A stretch of DNA of 64,000 nucleotides. Origin: Sutcliffiella horikoshii (lineage in GTDB: Bacteria; Bacillota; Bacilli; Bacillales; Bacillaceae_I). The stretch is taken from positions 1,716,001 through 1,780,000 of the forward strand of contig NZ_CP082918.1 of NCBI RefSeq assembly GCF_019931755.1. Reading direction: 5' to 3'. Made by a program: the position numbers and the translations under genes. Below are positions 1-10,610 of the stretch, one piece after another (position 1 is the first letter of the stretch; every line of letters begins with the position of its first letter). The notes below the pieces were generated by a model that saw nothing but the letters and a program-made list of their open reading frames with translations, was not told the origin of the DNA and did not search any database.

Positions 1-210
1 TCATATCTCCAATACTTTAAAGTTTTCGGATTGCTTCTCATACTCATAGAAATCCCCTGATACAGGCTGGATAAATTCTATGTTATATGGCTTGTCCTTT
101 AATTTTCTGCGGACTTCAAACACTGCAGATGCTTCCACAAAAAGAGATTCCGTCTTTTCTCTTACAGGTGCTTCAGCTACATCTTCTTGATAATACACTT
201 TAAATAACAT
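1..210 (-). CDS. rpoY: RNA polymerase epsilon subunit RpoY (YkzG)
   Basis: The 69-residue acidic protein matches the small epsilon subunit of Firmicute RNA polymerase, recognisable from [13 protein letters not shown] near residue 16 and the C-terminal [13 protein letters not shown]. The family binds core RNA polymerase in the cytoplasm. The stop codon is at the window edge, so the gene is complete. The start is preceded by an AAGGAG ribosome binding site. In Bacillus the next gene downstream is rnjA (RNase J1), which would lie just outside the window. Confidence 0.93.
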   Translation of the reverse strand: MLFKVYYQEDVAEAPVREKTESLFVEASAVFEVRRKLKDKPYNIEFIQPVSGDFYEYEKQSENFKVLEI

Positions 211-612
211 TGCTATCTCTCCTTAAAAAAATCTGTCTAGCCCTTCACCTCTCCTTAGGCAGTAAGGGAAGGAACCAGTATATATAGTTATTTTATGTAA
301 GGGAAAAATGCGGAAGTGTCCGTCGACCCACTATCTTGCGTCAAGCTACAATGCTTTTTTCCTTACAAAAAGACAACGCGAATTTTAATAATGCTTCCTA
401 GTAATATCCATATAGCATAACCGGTCATTGGCCAAAAAGCCATTATTACCCTATATTATATACGATACATCATGAAATTTCATGTTTTTCCCTAAAAGAA
501 GTTCTTTTCTATTTTCTCCAATAGAAAAGGATTAAAAACAGAGGGGAATAAATTCATGGTTAATTAATATGTAAGAGTCCTCCAGAAATGAAGGACTCAT
601 TAATAGCAAGGA
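211..612. other. Intergenic region upstream of rpoY
   Basis: About 400 bases without a convincing gene. It holds a perfect 14 bp palindrome (CATGAAATTTCATG, 471-484) next to a minus-strand TATAAT-like box near 457-462, which could be the rpoY-rnjA promoter, although no good -35 box is visible. A hairpin lies at 575-598. Confidence 0.5.
575..598 (-). terminator. Hairpin downstream of the 23-codon mini-gene
   Basis: Stem GAGTCCT/AGGACTC with a short extension and a 6-base loop. On the minus strand it follows the mini-gene stop by about 15 bases. The trailing T-run is weak, so it may be a terminator or only an RNA-stabilising hairpin. Confidence 0.4.
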
Positions 613-684
613 CTAGGCAATTGTTTTTCGTTTAAGAATATTGTTCATTCTACGCAGTATTTTTTTTCTTAGCCTTCTTAGCAT
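613..684 (-). CDS. Hypothetical 23-residue highly basic peptide
   Basis: A 23-codon reading frame starts with ATG, with AAGGAGTG eight bases upstream, a near-ideal Bacillus ribosome binding site. The peptide begins MLRRLRKKILRRM and contains eleven Arg or Lys residues and no acidic residue. It could form an amphipathic basic helix. A hairpin follows the stop. No family is recognised. It could be a real small protein or a leader peptide, and the main support is the ribosome binding site. Confidence 0.45.
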   Translation of the reverse strand: MLRRLRKKILRRMNNILKRKTIA

Positions 685-924
685 AAGCGTTTCACTCCTT
701 GTACTTAAGGTACGTTCTGTTTGTTAGTAGTTAATATGCTTCAAACAGAGTAAATAGTTGCTGGTAAATATACGAAATTTCAGTACATGAGGAAATGGCT
801 TTCACTTCTGAACAATATACGTAGAATTTAGTATGGTTATCATCAGAGTAACATATAAATGGTCTATTGGGAATAAGGCCTTTGGTTGACTTTTCTCACA
901 TCTGAATGGAAGATTAAAATTTCA

Positions 925-954
925 TTGACAGCAAACGTTTTCTTCGTGTAGGTT
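925..954 (+). promoter_or_regulatory. Putative sigma-A promoter with overlapping cre-like site for the EamA gene
   Basis: TTGACA at 925-930 is followed 18 bases later by TAGGTT at 949-954. AGCAAACGTTTTCT at 930-943 matches 11 of 14 positions of the CcpA operator TGWAANCGNTNWCA and lies between the two boxes. Both assignments rest on consensus matching only. Confidence 0.35.
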
Positions 955-1002
955 AAAATAAATATTTATTTCGTTACCCTAAAAGTTAAGGTGGTAAGTT
1001 GA

Positions 1003-1908
1003 ATGAAGCGACTCTATGCAGCATTAATTACATTAAGTTTGATTTGGGGCATGTCCTTTCTATTTATAAAGTTGCTTGTAGTGGATTTAGGTGTTTGGGG
1101 AGTTGTTTTTTGGAGATGTATGTTTGGGGCAGGCACGCTTTTAATCTTGCTTCTGATTCAGAATAAACTAAAGTTACTCCGGAACCTCCCATTACTGCCT
1201 ATTGTTTTGATAGCGGTATTAAATAATGCTCTTCCATGGGCGCTAATTGCAGTTAGTGAAACATCGATCAGCAGTAGTCTTGCCTCGGTTGTGAATGCTA
1301 CGACACCAATTTGGACAATTTTGATCGGCTTTTCCATCTTTTCAAGCAAAATGGAAAAAATGCAATGGATTGGTGTAAGTGTCGGTTTTCTGGGGATTAT
1401 TGTATTACTGGAACTAAATATCCTTCAATTGTTTCAAGATAATCTTCTCGGAGTGGGAACGATGTTGGGGGCTACCATTTGCTATGGTTTCGGTGCCCAC
1501 CTTAGTAAAAGACATTTACAAAACATCCCGATCACGGTTATTTCTTTTAGTACGTTAGCAGTCGCTGGGATTTTGTCAGGGATTATGATGGCGTTTGTGC
1601 AACCTTCTGGGTTTTTAGCGGTAGGAAGTGTTTCCGTTGTGGTATCTTTGATTGGTTTAGGGGTCTTTGGATCGGGTGTTGCGTATCTCCTTTATTATTA
1701 TATGGTAAAGGAAGGGAGTGCGGAATTCGCTTCCCTTGTCACGTATCTCGTGCCGATAACAGCCATGTTATGGGGAAGCCTATTGTTGGGTGAAAAAATA
1801 ACTCCTCACATGCTTTTCGGTTTGATTCTTATCTTTAGTGGTGTATATTTATCTTCGTATAAAACTAAGGCGAAAAAACAAAAAGTGATAAAAAATGTCA
1901 CAGTCTAA
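1003..1908 (+). CDS. EamA/DMT-family transporter
   Basis: The 301-residue membrane protein has ten predicted hydrophobic segments arranged as two EamA repeats (about residues 5-135 and 150-285) and a lysine-rich cytoplasmic tail, typical of drug/metabolite transporter superfamily permeases. The substrate cannot be inferred. An AAGGTGG ribosome binding site precedes the ATG. The next gene starts 19 bases after the stop, so the two are probably co-transcribed up to the terminator at 2724. Confidence 0.85.
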   Translation: MKRLYAALITLSLIWGMSFLFIKLLVVDLGVWGVVFWRCMFGAGTLLILLLIQNKLKLLRNLPLLPIVLIAVLNNALPWALIAVSETSISSSLASVVNATTPIWTILIGFSIFSSKMEKMQWIGVSVGFLGIIVLLELNILQLFQDNLLGVGTMLGATICYGFGAHLSKRHLQNIPITVISFSTLAVAGILSGIMMAFVQPSGFLAVGSVSVVVSLIGLGVFGSGVAYLLYYYMVKEGSAEFASLVTYLVPITAMLWGSLLLGEKITPHMLFGLILIFSGVYLSSYKTKAKKQKVIKNVTV

Positions 1909-1927
1909 AGAAGTAAGGTGATTAAAA

Positions 1928-2716
1928 ATGGAAAAGAAAATAGTGTTTTTTGATATAGACGGAACGTTGCTGAATCATCAAAAGGAACTGCCTGCCTCTA
2001 CCAAAAAGGCGGTAAAAGAACTGCAGGAACAAGGAGTTTATGTAGCGATTGCAACAGGAAGGGCTCCATTCATGTTTGAAGATTTACGCAAGGAATTGGA
2101 GATAGATACCTTTGTGAGCTTTAACGGGCAATATGTAGTTTTTGAAGGGGAAGTTATTTATAAAAATCCTTTAAATGCTGAAAAGTTGCATTTGCTTCGT
2201 GAAGCTTCCGAAAAGGTGTCACATCCACTTGTTTATTTAAACCATGAAACAATGAAGGCAAATGTGGAAAATCATCCGTTCATTAATGAAAGTATGGGAA
2301 GCCTGAAGTTTGTCCATCCGGCTTATGGTCCAAGCTTTCTAGATGAAACGGAAATCTATCAGGCATTATTGTTTATAGAAGACACAGATCAACAAAGTTA
2401 TGTGGAAACTTATAAGGATTTTGATTTCATCCGCTGGCATCAATACTCTACAGATATCCTTCCAAAAGGCGGCTCTAAAGCAATCGGGATTCAAAGGATG
2501 CTGGAAAGATTGCCATTTAAGAAAGAGAATGTATTCGCTTTTGGAGACGGATTAAATGATATAGAAATGATTGACTTTGTTGGAACAGGGGTTGCGATGG
2601 GAAATGCACATCCTGAATTACTAAAAGTAGCCAACCATGTTACTAAAGATGTGGGGGAAGATGGAATTCTTCATGGGCTCGAGCAAGTTGGGTTACTAAA
2701 ACAGAAAATTCGTTAA
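1928..2716 (+). CDS. ykrA: Cof-type HAD phosphatase YkrA
   Basis: The 262-residue protein belongs to the Cof/IIB subfamily of haloacid dehalogenase phosphatases. Motif I is DIDGTLL (nucleophile Asp9) and the C-terminal motif is GDGLNDIEM (about 206-214). Family members hydrolyse small phosphorylated metabolites such as sugar phosphates or pyridoxal phosphate. The exact substrate is unknown. B. subtilis has ykrA at the same place between rpoY and the def gene. It is followed by a strong terminator. Confidence 0.85.
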   Translation: MEKKIVFFDIDGTLLNHQKELPASTKKAVKELQEQGVYVAIATGRAPFMFEDLRKELEIDTFVSFNGQYVVFEGEVIYKNPLNAEKLHLLREASEKVSHPLVYLNHETMKANVENHPFINESMGSLKFVHPAYGPSFLDETEIYQALLFIEDTDQQSYVETYKDFDFIRWHQYSTDILPKGGSKAIGIQRMLERLPFKKENVFAFGDGLNDIEMIDFVGTGVAMGNAHPELLKVANHVTKDVGEDGILHGLEQVGLLKQKIR

Positions 2717-2723
2717 GGGAATA

Positions 2724-2764
2724 AAAGAAAGCCTGATCGACACTCATTCGATCAGGCTTTCTTT
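2724..2764 (+). terminator. Rho-independent terminator after ykrA
   Basis: A 17 bp perfect stem (AAAGAAAGCCTGATCGA and its complement) with a 7-base loop and a T-rich 3' arm lies directly after ykrA. Confidence 0.9.
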
Positions 2765-2787
2765 ATATATAAATATTATTAGATCCG

Positions 2788-2910
2788 GTTGATTTGCGTT
2801 CCAGGCGCTTCGCTTGCCTGCGGGCGGTCCGTGAGCCTCCTCACTTCGTTGCGGGGTCTCACCTGTCCCTTCCTCCCGCGGGCGTCTGCGCGCCTTCCAC
2901 TCCAATCAAC
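2788..2910 (-). repeat. GC-rich intergenic repeat, copy A
   Basis: A 123 bp GC-rich element is bounded by the inverted ends GTTGATT and AATCAAC. It shares the blocks GCGCTTCGCTTGCCTGCGGG and CCGCGGGCGTCTGCGCGCC with copies B (22668) and D (43814). The 25-30 bases after it also resemble the spacer found after B and D, so it looks like a left arm plus truncated spacer. It sits between converging ykrA and def. Confidence 0.85.
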
Positions 2911-2949
2911 AAGATGACTTCATTTAATAATGGTTTTTAAAGTAAAAAA

Positions 2950-3504
2950 TCATCTCTCTATCGGTATCGCTCCATCTGGAGGTTGGAACGGATTCTCTTG
3001 GTTTATGTGATCATAGAACATTACGCCATTTAAATGGTCAATTTCATGTTGAAATACGATGGCCACTAATCCTTTTAACCGCAGTTTAACTTCTTCGCCT
3101 TGCAAGGTGGTAGCTTTGACTGTTACGCGAGCATATCGCGGTACAAGACCTGGTACGTCCCTTTCTACAGATAGACAACCTTCACCAGATGTTAGAAAGC
3201 TTTTTTCAACAGAATGGCTAACAATCCTCGGATTGAAAAGTGCGTAGCTATGTAGTGTCCCGTTTTCATCTCTGATATGAACGGCAATCATCTTTTTAGG
3301 AACATTAATTTGGGGAGCTGCAAGCCCGACTCCAGGACGTAAATTGTATTGTTGAGAAATATCAGGATTTTGACTGTTCTGAAGGTATTCCATCATCTTT
3401 TGCAGAGTAGTGGAATCTTCCTGAGATGGGGGAAGGGATACGTCACTTGCCACTGCACGTAATGTGGGATGCCCTTCTTTTATGATGTCTTTCGCTGTAA
3501 GCAT
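2950..3504 (-). CDS. def: Peptide deformylase
   Basis: The 184-residue enzyme removes the formyl group from the N-terminal methionine of new proteins. All three deformylase motifs are present: GVGLAAPQ (58-65), EGCLS with metal ligand Cys110, and QHEIDHLNG with ligands His153 and His157 and catalytic Glu154. Length and the insertion after residue 30 fit the type 2 enzymes of Gram-positives (DefB/YkrB). A TAGGAGTG site precedes the ATG. Confidence 0.95.
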   Translation of the reverse strand: MLTAKDIIKEGHPTLRAVASDVSLPPSQEDSTTLQKMMEYLQNSQNPDISQQYNLRPGVGLAAPQINVPKKMIAVHIRDENGTLHSYALFNPRIVSHSVEKSFLTSGEGCLSVERDVPGLVPRYARVTVKATTLQGEEVKLRLKGLVAIVFQHEIDHLNGVMFYDHINQENPFQPPDGAIPIER

Positions 3505-3721
3505 GATTTCACTCCTATCTAATATACTTTTATACTATACTCCAATTTAGCTTATAAATGGTAGCTCCAAACTATCTCATTATATATTACCAAAAGCCGG
3601 ATGTTACTTGAAACAATTCGTTTTGCCTTATTTAATTTTATGCTTAACATATGAATTTAATATTGTAAAAATTAGCAATAAAATTTATAGTTAAAGAGAA
3701 GATATGTTAGGGGGATTTAAA

Positions 3722-4387
3722 TTGCGTTTTTGGAAAAGGACTGTATATACGGGTACTCTGGCTTTTTCCCTATTACTGACAGGTTGTGTAAATGGAGAAT
3801 CAGCTGAACAAGAGATATTTCAAACATTAGAGGAAGTTGTAGAACTTGAAGCAAGCTTTGAAGAGCAACAAGGACCTTTATTGGAATTAGAAAAAGAAGA
3901 ATCTGCTATTTATGATGAAATTCTTACCCTTGGGATGAAAGAGTTTGATCAGATTGTTAAACTTTCTCAAGAAGGGCTTGCTTTGGTGGAACAAAAAGAA
4001 GCTGCCATGAAAAGTGAAAAAGAGAGCATAGAAGCAGCGCGTAAGCAATTTGAAGAAGTTAAAACTTCTATTGAATCATTGGAAGACGAAGAACTTAAAA
4101 AAGAGGCACAAGCGTTATACCAACTAATGGAGCAACGTTATGAAGCCTATATGACTTTATCGAATCATTATATGAAGTCAATGGAAGTCGAAAAAGAAAT
4201 GTACGAGCTATTTCAAACGGAAGATTTGACATTGGAGCAACTCCAAGTGCAGATAAATGATTTAAATGAGAAGTATGAAAAAATTAATGAAGCAAACCAA
4301 TCTTTCAATGAATATACTGATCAGTATAATAAAGCAAAATTGGAGTTCTATAAAAAAGCCGGACTTAACGTCAGCTATGATAATTAA
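3722..4387 (+). CDS. ykyA: YkyA-family cell-wall-binding lipoprotein
   Basis: The TTG at 3722 is chosen over the in-frame ATG at 3704 because AGGGGGA lies seven bases before the TTG, inside the longer frame. The product has 221 residues, a signal peptide ending in the lipobox LLTG-Cys22, and then an almost entirely helical, glutamate- and lysine-rich coiled-coil body. This is the YkyA family, located between def and pdhA as in B. subtilis. The protein should be anchored on the outer face of the membrane. Its function is not known. Confidence 0.8.
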   Translation: MRFWKRTVYTGTLAFSLLLTGCVNGESAEQEIFQTLEEVVELEASFEEQQGPLLELEKEESAIYDEILTLGMKEFDQIVKLSQEGLALVEQKEAAMKSEKESIEAARKQFEEVKTSIESLEDEELKKEAQALYQLMEQRYEAYMTLSNHYMKSMEVEKEMYELFQTEDLTLEQLQVQINDLNEKYEKINEANQSFNEYTDQYNKAKLEFYKKAGLNVSYDN

Positions 4388-4391
4388 GTGG

Positions 4392-4440
4392 AAAAAGACA
4401 CGTTGGAGCTAGCCTCCCCGGGTCTTTTTTGTTGTGGAAA
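4392..4440 (+). terminator. Terminator after ykyA
   Basis: Outer stem AAAAAGAC/GTCTTTTT with an inner GGAG/CTCC pairing and a T-tract lies just after the ykyA stop. Confidence 0.75.
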
Positions 4441-4912
4441 TATGTATTTATCTTATCTCAAAATAATCAATGTTTAGCTAATGGTTAAGATTGAGTTATA
4501 TCGGGAATGGAAATTATAGCGCTTTTTATTATTATGACATAACATGAATTGGACCTGTTCTGCATTGTAATACAGTTTTAAAAGTTGTATTAGTACAGTT
4601 AAGGGTTCAGAATAAACTTTTTACTTTTTTTGGTTTTAAAAAGCAAAGCAAGCAAAGAGATTGACGGGATTGCGAAGTGTGTTGTAAACTTGACCTTGGT
4701 GAAAAGTTGTATTAATATTTTCTTCGGAAAGATTAATACAGTATAAATTTGAGTGTTTATCATGCGTATTGCTGTAGACACGAAAAGAGGAAAGATACGT
4801 TTTTGCATCACAAACAGAAAAATGTCTTTTAAAACACGTTTTTGGGTAACCTATTTTTGTATGTAATGATGTATTAAATAGTTCTCTTAATAGAAAGGAA
4901 GAGGTGACGTAG
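4441..4912 (+). other. Long region upstream of pdhA with two related palindromes
   Basis: A 470-base gene-free region. Palindrome 1 (4568-4592) pairs TAATACA with TGTATTA. Palindrome 2 (4708-4740) pairs TGTATTAAT with ATTAATACA and has an inner TTTC-TTCG-GAAA. The 13-mer AAAAGTTGTATTA occurs at 4580-4592 and again at 4702-4714. The rest is AT-rich. It likely carries the pdh promoter and its control sites. Confidence 0.55.
4690..4718 (+). promoter_or_regulatory. Putative sigma-A promoter of pdhABCD
   Basis: TTGACC at 4690-4695, a 17-base spacer and TAATAT at 4713-4718. The -10 box lies in the left arm of palindrome 2, so a protein bound to the palindrome would compete with polymerase. The leader would be about 190 bases long. 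Confidence 0.55.
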
Positions 4913-6028
<1,116 letters not shown>

Positions 6029-6031
6029 GCC

Positions 6032-7009
6032 ATGGCGCAAATGACAATGATTCAAGCGATCACTGATGCGTTACGCACAGAATTGAAAAATGACGAAAAC
6101 GTCTTACTTTTCGGTGAAGACGTTGGTCAAAACGGTGGGGTTTTCCGTGCAACTGAAGGCCTTCAAGCTGAGTTCGGGGAAGACCGCGTGTTTGATACAC
6201 CACTTGCAGAATCAGGAATCGGTGGACTTGCTGTTGGCTTCGGTGTAACCGGCTTCCGTCCTGTAATGGAAATCCAATTCTTCGGTTTCGTATACGAAGT
6301 AATGGACTCTGTTAGTGGACAACTTGCTCGTATGCGTTACCGTACTGGTGGACGTTGGTCTGCACCAGTTACGATCCGTTCTCCATTCGGTGGAGGAGTT
6401 CACACACCTGAACTTCATGCAGACAGCTTAGAAGGACTTATGGCACAACAGCCGGGTCTTAAAGTGGTAATTCCTGCAACTCCATATGATGCAAAAGGAC
6501 TTTTAATTTCTGCAATCCGTGATAACGATCCGGTTATCTTCTTGGAGCACATGAAATTATACCGCTCTTTCCGTCAAGAAGTACCAGAAGAAGAGTACAC
6601 CATTGAAATCGGTAAAGCTGACGTTAAACGTGAAGGTTCTGATATCACGATGGTTACTTACGGAGCAATGGTACATGAGTGCTTAAAAGCAGCTGACCAA
6701 CTTGAAAAAGACGGAGTATCTGCTGAAGTAATCGACTTGCGTACAATCAGCCCATTGGATATCGAAACAATCATTGCATCTGTTGAGAAAACAGGCCGTG
6801 CGATTGTTGTCCAAGAAGCACAAAAACAAGCTGGTATCGGCGCTAACATCGTAGCAGAAATCAACGACCGTGCTATTCTTAGCCTAGAGGCACCGGTTTT
6901 ACGTGTAGCTGCACCTGATACGGTATTCCCATTCTCTCAAGCAGAGAGCGTTTGGTTGCCAAATCATAAAGATGTTCTAGAAACAGCGAAAAAAGTTCTG
7001 AACTTCTAA
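6032..7009 (+). CDS. pdhB: Pyruvate dehydrogenase E1 component beta subunit
   Basis: The 325-residue transketolase-like beta subunit has the pyrimidine-binding domain in the N-terminal half ([15 protein letters not shown] near residue 27) and the transketolase C domain from about residue 200. It partners PdhA in the E1 heterotetramer. The GAGAAGGAG ribosome binding site lies within the end of pdhA, which suggests translational coupling. Confidence 0.97.
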   Translation: MAQMTMIQAITDALRTELKNDENVLLFGEDVGQNGGVFRATEGLQAEFGEDRVFDTPLAESGIGGLAVGFGVTGFRPVMEIQFFGFVYEVMDSVSGQLARMRYRTGGRWSAPVTIRSPFGGGVHTPELHADSLEGLMAQQPGLKVVIPATPYDAKGLLISAIRDNDPVIFLEHMKLYRSFRQEVPEEEYTIEIGKADVKREGSDITMVTYGAMVHECLKAADQLEKDGVSAEVIDLRTISPLDIETIIASVEKTGRAIVVQEAQKQAGIGANIVAEINDRAILSLEAPVLRVAAPDTVFPFSQAESVWLPNHKDVLETAKKVLNF

Positions 7010-7044
7010 TATATAATAGTTCCCCAACAGAACTACCATACGGA

Positions 7045-7075
7045 AGTCCATTCTTCGCCTAGCCAAGAGTGGGCT
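7045..7075 (+). other. Intercistronic hairpin between pdhB and pdhC
   Basis: An 11 bp stem (AGTCCATTCTT with AAGAGTGGGCT, two G-U pairs) and a 9-base loop sit in the only long gap of the operon. There is no T-run, so it is more likely an mRNA processing or stability element than a terminator. Confidence 0.5.
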
Positions 7076-7131
7076 CTCCATTTTATAAGCAAAAAGAAAA
7101 TCAGGCTATCTATCATAGGAGGTTGAATACT

Positions 7132-8499
7132 GTGGCATTCGAATTTAAACTGCCAGATATCGGTGAAGGTATCCATGAAGGTGAAATCGTAAAGTGGTTC
7201 GTTAAACCAGGTGACGAAATCGAAGAAGATGACGTACTTTGTGAAGTACAAAACGATAAAGCAGTCGTAGAAATTCCATCTCCTGTTAAAGGGAAAGTAA
7301 CGGAATTAAAAGTGGAAGAAGGTACTGTCTGTACTGTTGGACAAACCATCATCACACTAGACGCTCCAGGTTATGAAGACCTTAAATTTAAAGGTGACGA
7401 CCACGGAAGCGACGACGAAAAAGCAGAAGAAAAAACAGAAGGTCAAGTTCAAGCAACAGCTGAAGCTGGTCAAGATGTGAAAAAAGAAGAAGCTCCTAAA
7501 GAAGAGCCAAAAGCTGAAACTGGCGCTGGCGCTCAAGAGCAAGCAGAAGTAGATCCAAACAGACGCGTAATCGCTATGCCTTCCGTACGCAAATATGCTC
7601 GTGAAAAAGGCGTTGAAATCCGTCAAGTTGCCGGATCTGGAGACAATGGCCGTGTTCTTAAGAGCGATATCGATGCATTCTTAAGCGGAGACAGTGCAAA
7701 AGCACAAGAAACTACTGCTACTGAAGCGGCTCCTGCAGCTAAAGAAGAAACAAAAGCGGAAGCAAAACAAGAAAAACAAGCAATTCCTGCTGGTCAATAC
7801 CCAGAGACTCGTGAGAAAATGAGTGGTATGCGCCGTGCAATCGCAAAAGCGATGGTTAACTCCAAGCACACTGCGCCACACGTAACATTGATGGACGAGA
7901 TCGATGTGACAGAGCTTGTTGCACACCGTAAGAAATTCAAATCAGTTGCAGCAGACAAAGGTATTAAGTTAACATTCTTACCATACGTAGTTAAAGCACT
8001 TACATCTGCGTTACGTGAGTATCCTGTACTTAACACATCTCTTGATGATGCAACAGATGAAATTGTTCACAAGCACTATTACAACATCGGTATCGCTGCT
8101 GATACAGAAAAAGGCTTACTAGTTCCTGTTGTGAAAGATGCAGACAGAAAGTCTATCTTCTCTATCTCCAACGAAATCAACGAACTTGCTGGAAAAGCGC
8201 GTGACGGTAAATTGGCATCCGATGAAATGAAAGGTGCATCTTGCACAATCACAAACATCGGTTCTGCTGGTGGACAATGGTTCACACCGGTTATTAACCA
8301 TCCAGAGGTTGCGATTCTAGGTATCGGCCGTATCGCAGAAAAACCTGTAGTGAAAGACGGAGAAATTGTAGTGGCTCCAGTTCTTGCATTATCACTAAGC
8401 TTTGACCATCGTATGATTGATGGCGCTACTGCTCAAAATGCGCTTAACCATATCAAGCGTCTATTGAACGATCCACAATTATTGTTAATGGAGGGTTAA
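7132..8499 (+). CDS. pdhC: Dihydrolipoyl acetyltransferase, pyruvate dehydrogenase E2
   Basis: The GTG at 7132 is preferred to an upstream in-frame ATG at 7069 because AGGAGG precedes it and the lipoyl domain begins immediately. The 455-residue protein has one lipoyl domain (1-80, lipoylated Lys43 in NDKAVVEIP), an Ala/Glu/Lys-rich linker, the E1/E3-binding domain near 145-180, a second linker, and the catalytic acetyltransferase core ending with DHRMIDG near 424. It is the structural core of the complex. Confidence 0.97.
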   Translation: MAFEFKLPDIGEGIHEGEIVKWFVKPGDEIEEDDVLCEVQNDKAVVEIPSPVKGKVTELKVEEGTVCTVGQTIITLDAPGYEDLKFKGDDHGSDDEKAEEKTEGQVQATAEAGQDVKKEEAPKEEPKAETGAGAQEQAEVDPNRRVIAMPSVRKYAREKGVEIRQVAGSGDNGRVLKSDIDAFLSGDSAKAQETTATEAAPAAKEETKAEAKQEKQAIPAGQYPETREKMSGMRRAIAKAMVNSKHTAPHVTLMDEIDVTELVAHRKKFKSVAADKGIKLTFLPYVVKALTSALREYPVLNTSLDDATDEIVHKHYYNIGIAADTEKGLLVPVVKDADRKSIFSISNEINELAGKARDGKLASDEMKGASCTITNIGSAGGQWFTPVINHPEVAILGIGRIAEKPVVKDGEIVVAPVLALSLSFDHRMIDGATAQNALNHIKRLLNDPQLLLMEG

Positions 8500-8502
8500 T
8501 AA

Positions 8503-9915
8503 ATGGTAGTAGGAGATTTCGCAATTGATGTAGATACGCTTGTCATCGGTTCGGGCCCTGGCGGATATGTTGCTGCAATCCGCGCGGCTCAACTGGGACA
8601 AAAGGTAACAATCGTAGAAAAAAACACACTTGGTGGAGTATGTCTAAACGTTGGATGTATCCCTTCCAAAGCGTTAATTTCTGCAGGTCACCGCTTTGAA
8701 ACAGCTCAACATTCTGAAGACATGGGAATTAAAGCTGAGAACGTAACAGTTGATTTCTCAAAAGTTCAAGAATGGAAAGCTGGAGTTGTTAAGAAATTGA
8801 CTGGCGGAGTAGAAGGTCTACTTAAGGGGAATAAAGTAGACATCGTTTCTGGAGAAGCATACTTCGTAGACGGTAACACAGTTCGTATCATGGACGAAAA
8901 CTCTGCGCAAACATACAAGTTCAATAACTGTATCATTGCAACAGGTTCACGCCCAATTGAAATTCCAACTTTCAAGTACTCCAAACGTGTTCTTGATTCT
9001 ACAGGTGCATTGGCACTTAAAGAAATTCCAAAGAAACTAGTTGTTATCGGTGGAGGTTACATCGGTACTGAACTAGGTACAGCTTATGCTAACTTTGGAA
9101 CAGAAGTTGTTATTGTTGAAGCAGCAGATGAGATCTTAGCTGGATTTGAAAAGCAAATGAGCTCACTTGTAAAACGTAACCTAAAGAAAAAAGGTAACGT
9201 AGAAATCTTCACAAAAGCGATGGCTAAAGGTGTAGAAGAAACAGAAGATGGTGTGAAAGTAACAATTGAAGTAAAAGGCGAAGAGCAAACAATCGACGCT
9301 GATTATGTATTAGTTACTGTTGGTCGCCGTCCTAACACAGATGAGCTTGGTCTTGAACAAGTTGGTGTGGAAATGACAGATCGTGGCGTTGTCAAAATTG
9401 ACAAGCAGTGCCGCACTAGCGTTTCTAACATCTATGCTATTGGTGACATTGTAGATGGACCACCACTTGCACATAAAGCTTCTTACGAAGGTAAGATTGC
9501 TGCAGAAGCAATTGCTGGTGAGCCTGCTGAGATTGACTACTTAGGTATTCCTGCAGTAGTATTCTCTGAGCCAGAACTTGCATCTGTAGGTTACACAGAA
9601 GCGCAAGCGAAAGAAGAAGGTATCGAAGTAACAGCTGCTAAGTTCCCATTTGCTGCGAACGGCCGTGCATTGGCATTGAACGCAACAGACGGATTCTTAA
9701 AGCTTGTAACTCGTAAAGAAGATGGATTAATCATTGGTGCTCAAATTGCCGGTTCTAGTGCATCTGACATGATCGCTGAACTTGGTCTTGCTATTGAAGC
9801 TGGTATGACAGCGGAAGATATCGCCATGACTATCCACGCGCACCCAACATTGGGAGAAATCACAATGGAAGCTGCAGAAGTAGCAATGGGAAGCCCTATT
9901 CATATCGTTAAGTAA
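8503..9915 (+). CDS. pdhD: Dihydrolipoyl dehydrogenase, pyruvate dehydrogenase E3
   Basis: The 470-residue flavoprotein reoxidises dihydrolipoamide with NAD+. It shows the FAD-binding [10 protein letters not shown], the redox pair Cys47/Cys52 in [13 protein letters not shown], the NAD motif [10 protein letters not shown], and the C-terminal catalytic HAHPTLGE. It starts three bases after pdhC behind GGAGGG. In Bacillus the same protein often serves other 2-oxoacid dehydrogenases. Confidence 0.97.
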   Translation: MVVGDFAIDVDTLVIGSGPGGYVAAIRAAQLGQKVTIVEKNTLGGVCLNVGCIPSKALISAGHRFETAQHSEDMGIKAENVTVDFSKVQEWKAGVVKKLTGGVEGLLKGNKVDIVSGEAYFVDGNTVRIMDENSAQTYKFNNCIIATGSRPIEIPTFKYSKRVLDSTGALALKEIPKKLVVIGGGYIGTELGTAYANFGTEVVIVEAADEILAGFEKQMSSLVKRNLKKKGNVEIFTKAMAKGVEETEDGVKVTIEVKGEEQTIDADYVLVTVGRRPNTDELGLEQVGVEMTDRGVVKIDKQCRTSVSNIYAIGDIVDGPPLAHKASYEGKIAAEAIAGEPAEIDYLGIPAVVFSEPELASVGYTEAQAKEEGIEVTAAKFPFAANGRALALNATDGFLKLVTRKEDGLIIGAQIAGSSASDMIAELGLAIEAGMTAEDIAMTIHAHPTLGEITMEAAEVAMGSPIHIVK

Positions 9916-9927
9916 TGGAACAAACTA

Positions 9928-9955
9928 AAGAGCCTCCGCAAATGTGGAGGCTCTT
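9928..9955 (+). terminator. Terminator of the pdh operon
   Basis: A 12 bp stem (AAGAGCCTCCGC with GTGGAGGCTCTT, one wobble) and an AAAT loop directly after pdhD. Confidence 0.85.
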
Positions 9956-9992
9956 ATTTATGCTTTAAACCACAAAAAAGGAATTCCTCCGG

Positions 9993-10385
9993 CTAATAGG
10001 TGGAATTCCCAGCTTGATTTAAAGCTTGTTCAATGGAAACAACGATATCTTTTTTAGGCTTTGAACCTTCGATTTGTGTTACTACTTCATTATCATGAAC
10101 CACAATTAAAGATGGAGTTGCCTTTACATTGAACTGCTTATATAAGAGTTTTTCATTTTCAGAATGAACTACTTTTAAATTTGCAACTTCATCTGGAAAT
10201 GAATTTTTCAAATCAATGATCGCATCATAATATGTACTCTCATCCTGTAAATTAGATTCGTCCGTAAAGAAAACGAGTGTCCGAGAATCATCAGGAAATT
10301 GAATGTGAGTTATCGATTGATTTTCTTGACAGGAAGATAAAATGAAAAAAGACAACGTGAAAAAGATAACAGCGCCTCTAATCAT
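9993..10385 (-). CDS. slp: Small lipoprotein with thioredoxin-like fold, probable Slp
   Basis: The 130-residue protein has a signal peptide ending in the lipobox ILSS-Cys19. Its body ends like a thioredoxin: FNVKATPSLIVV (cis-proline) and then a charged helix, but there is no CXXC motif. Position just after pdhD, convergent to it, matches B. subtilis slp, which encodes a small peptidoglycan-associated lipoprotein. ATG 10385 is preferred over an upstream GTG because GTGAGG lies just before it. Confidence 0.6.
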   Translation of the reverse strand: MIRGAVIFFTLSFFILSSCQENQSITHIQFPDDSRTLVFFTDESNLQDESTYYDAIIDLKNSFPDEVANLKVVHSENEKLLYKQFNVKATPSLIVVHDNEVVTQIEGSKPKKDIVVSIEQALNQAGNSTY

Positions 10386-10610
10386 GGCAATCCTCACTTT
10401 CTATTAACAACATATATTAAAATGAATAGTTACTTTTTGTTCCGCTATTTGGTGCTATTCTACCATTAAATTTTATGTAAACAGGCCTTGTCACGTAAAT
10501 GTTACATAATTGAAAAATAGATAGCTCCTTTCCGGCATATTAATTATAAAGGTTTTCATTCATGAAAAATCGGTTACATAAATAGAAATATGCAGTAAGG
10601 AGCTGCTTTT

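Noticed and set aside
4517..4530. cre-like site (TATAGCGCTTTT) far upstream of pdhA
   Set aside because: Only the central GCGC and a few flanking positions fit the consensus.
4599..4811. Minus-strand 70-codon frame upstream of pdhA
   Set aside because: Low complexity, rich in Lys, Phe and Ile from AT-rich DNA, and it covers the likely pdh promoter.
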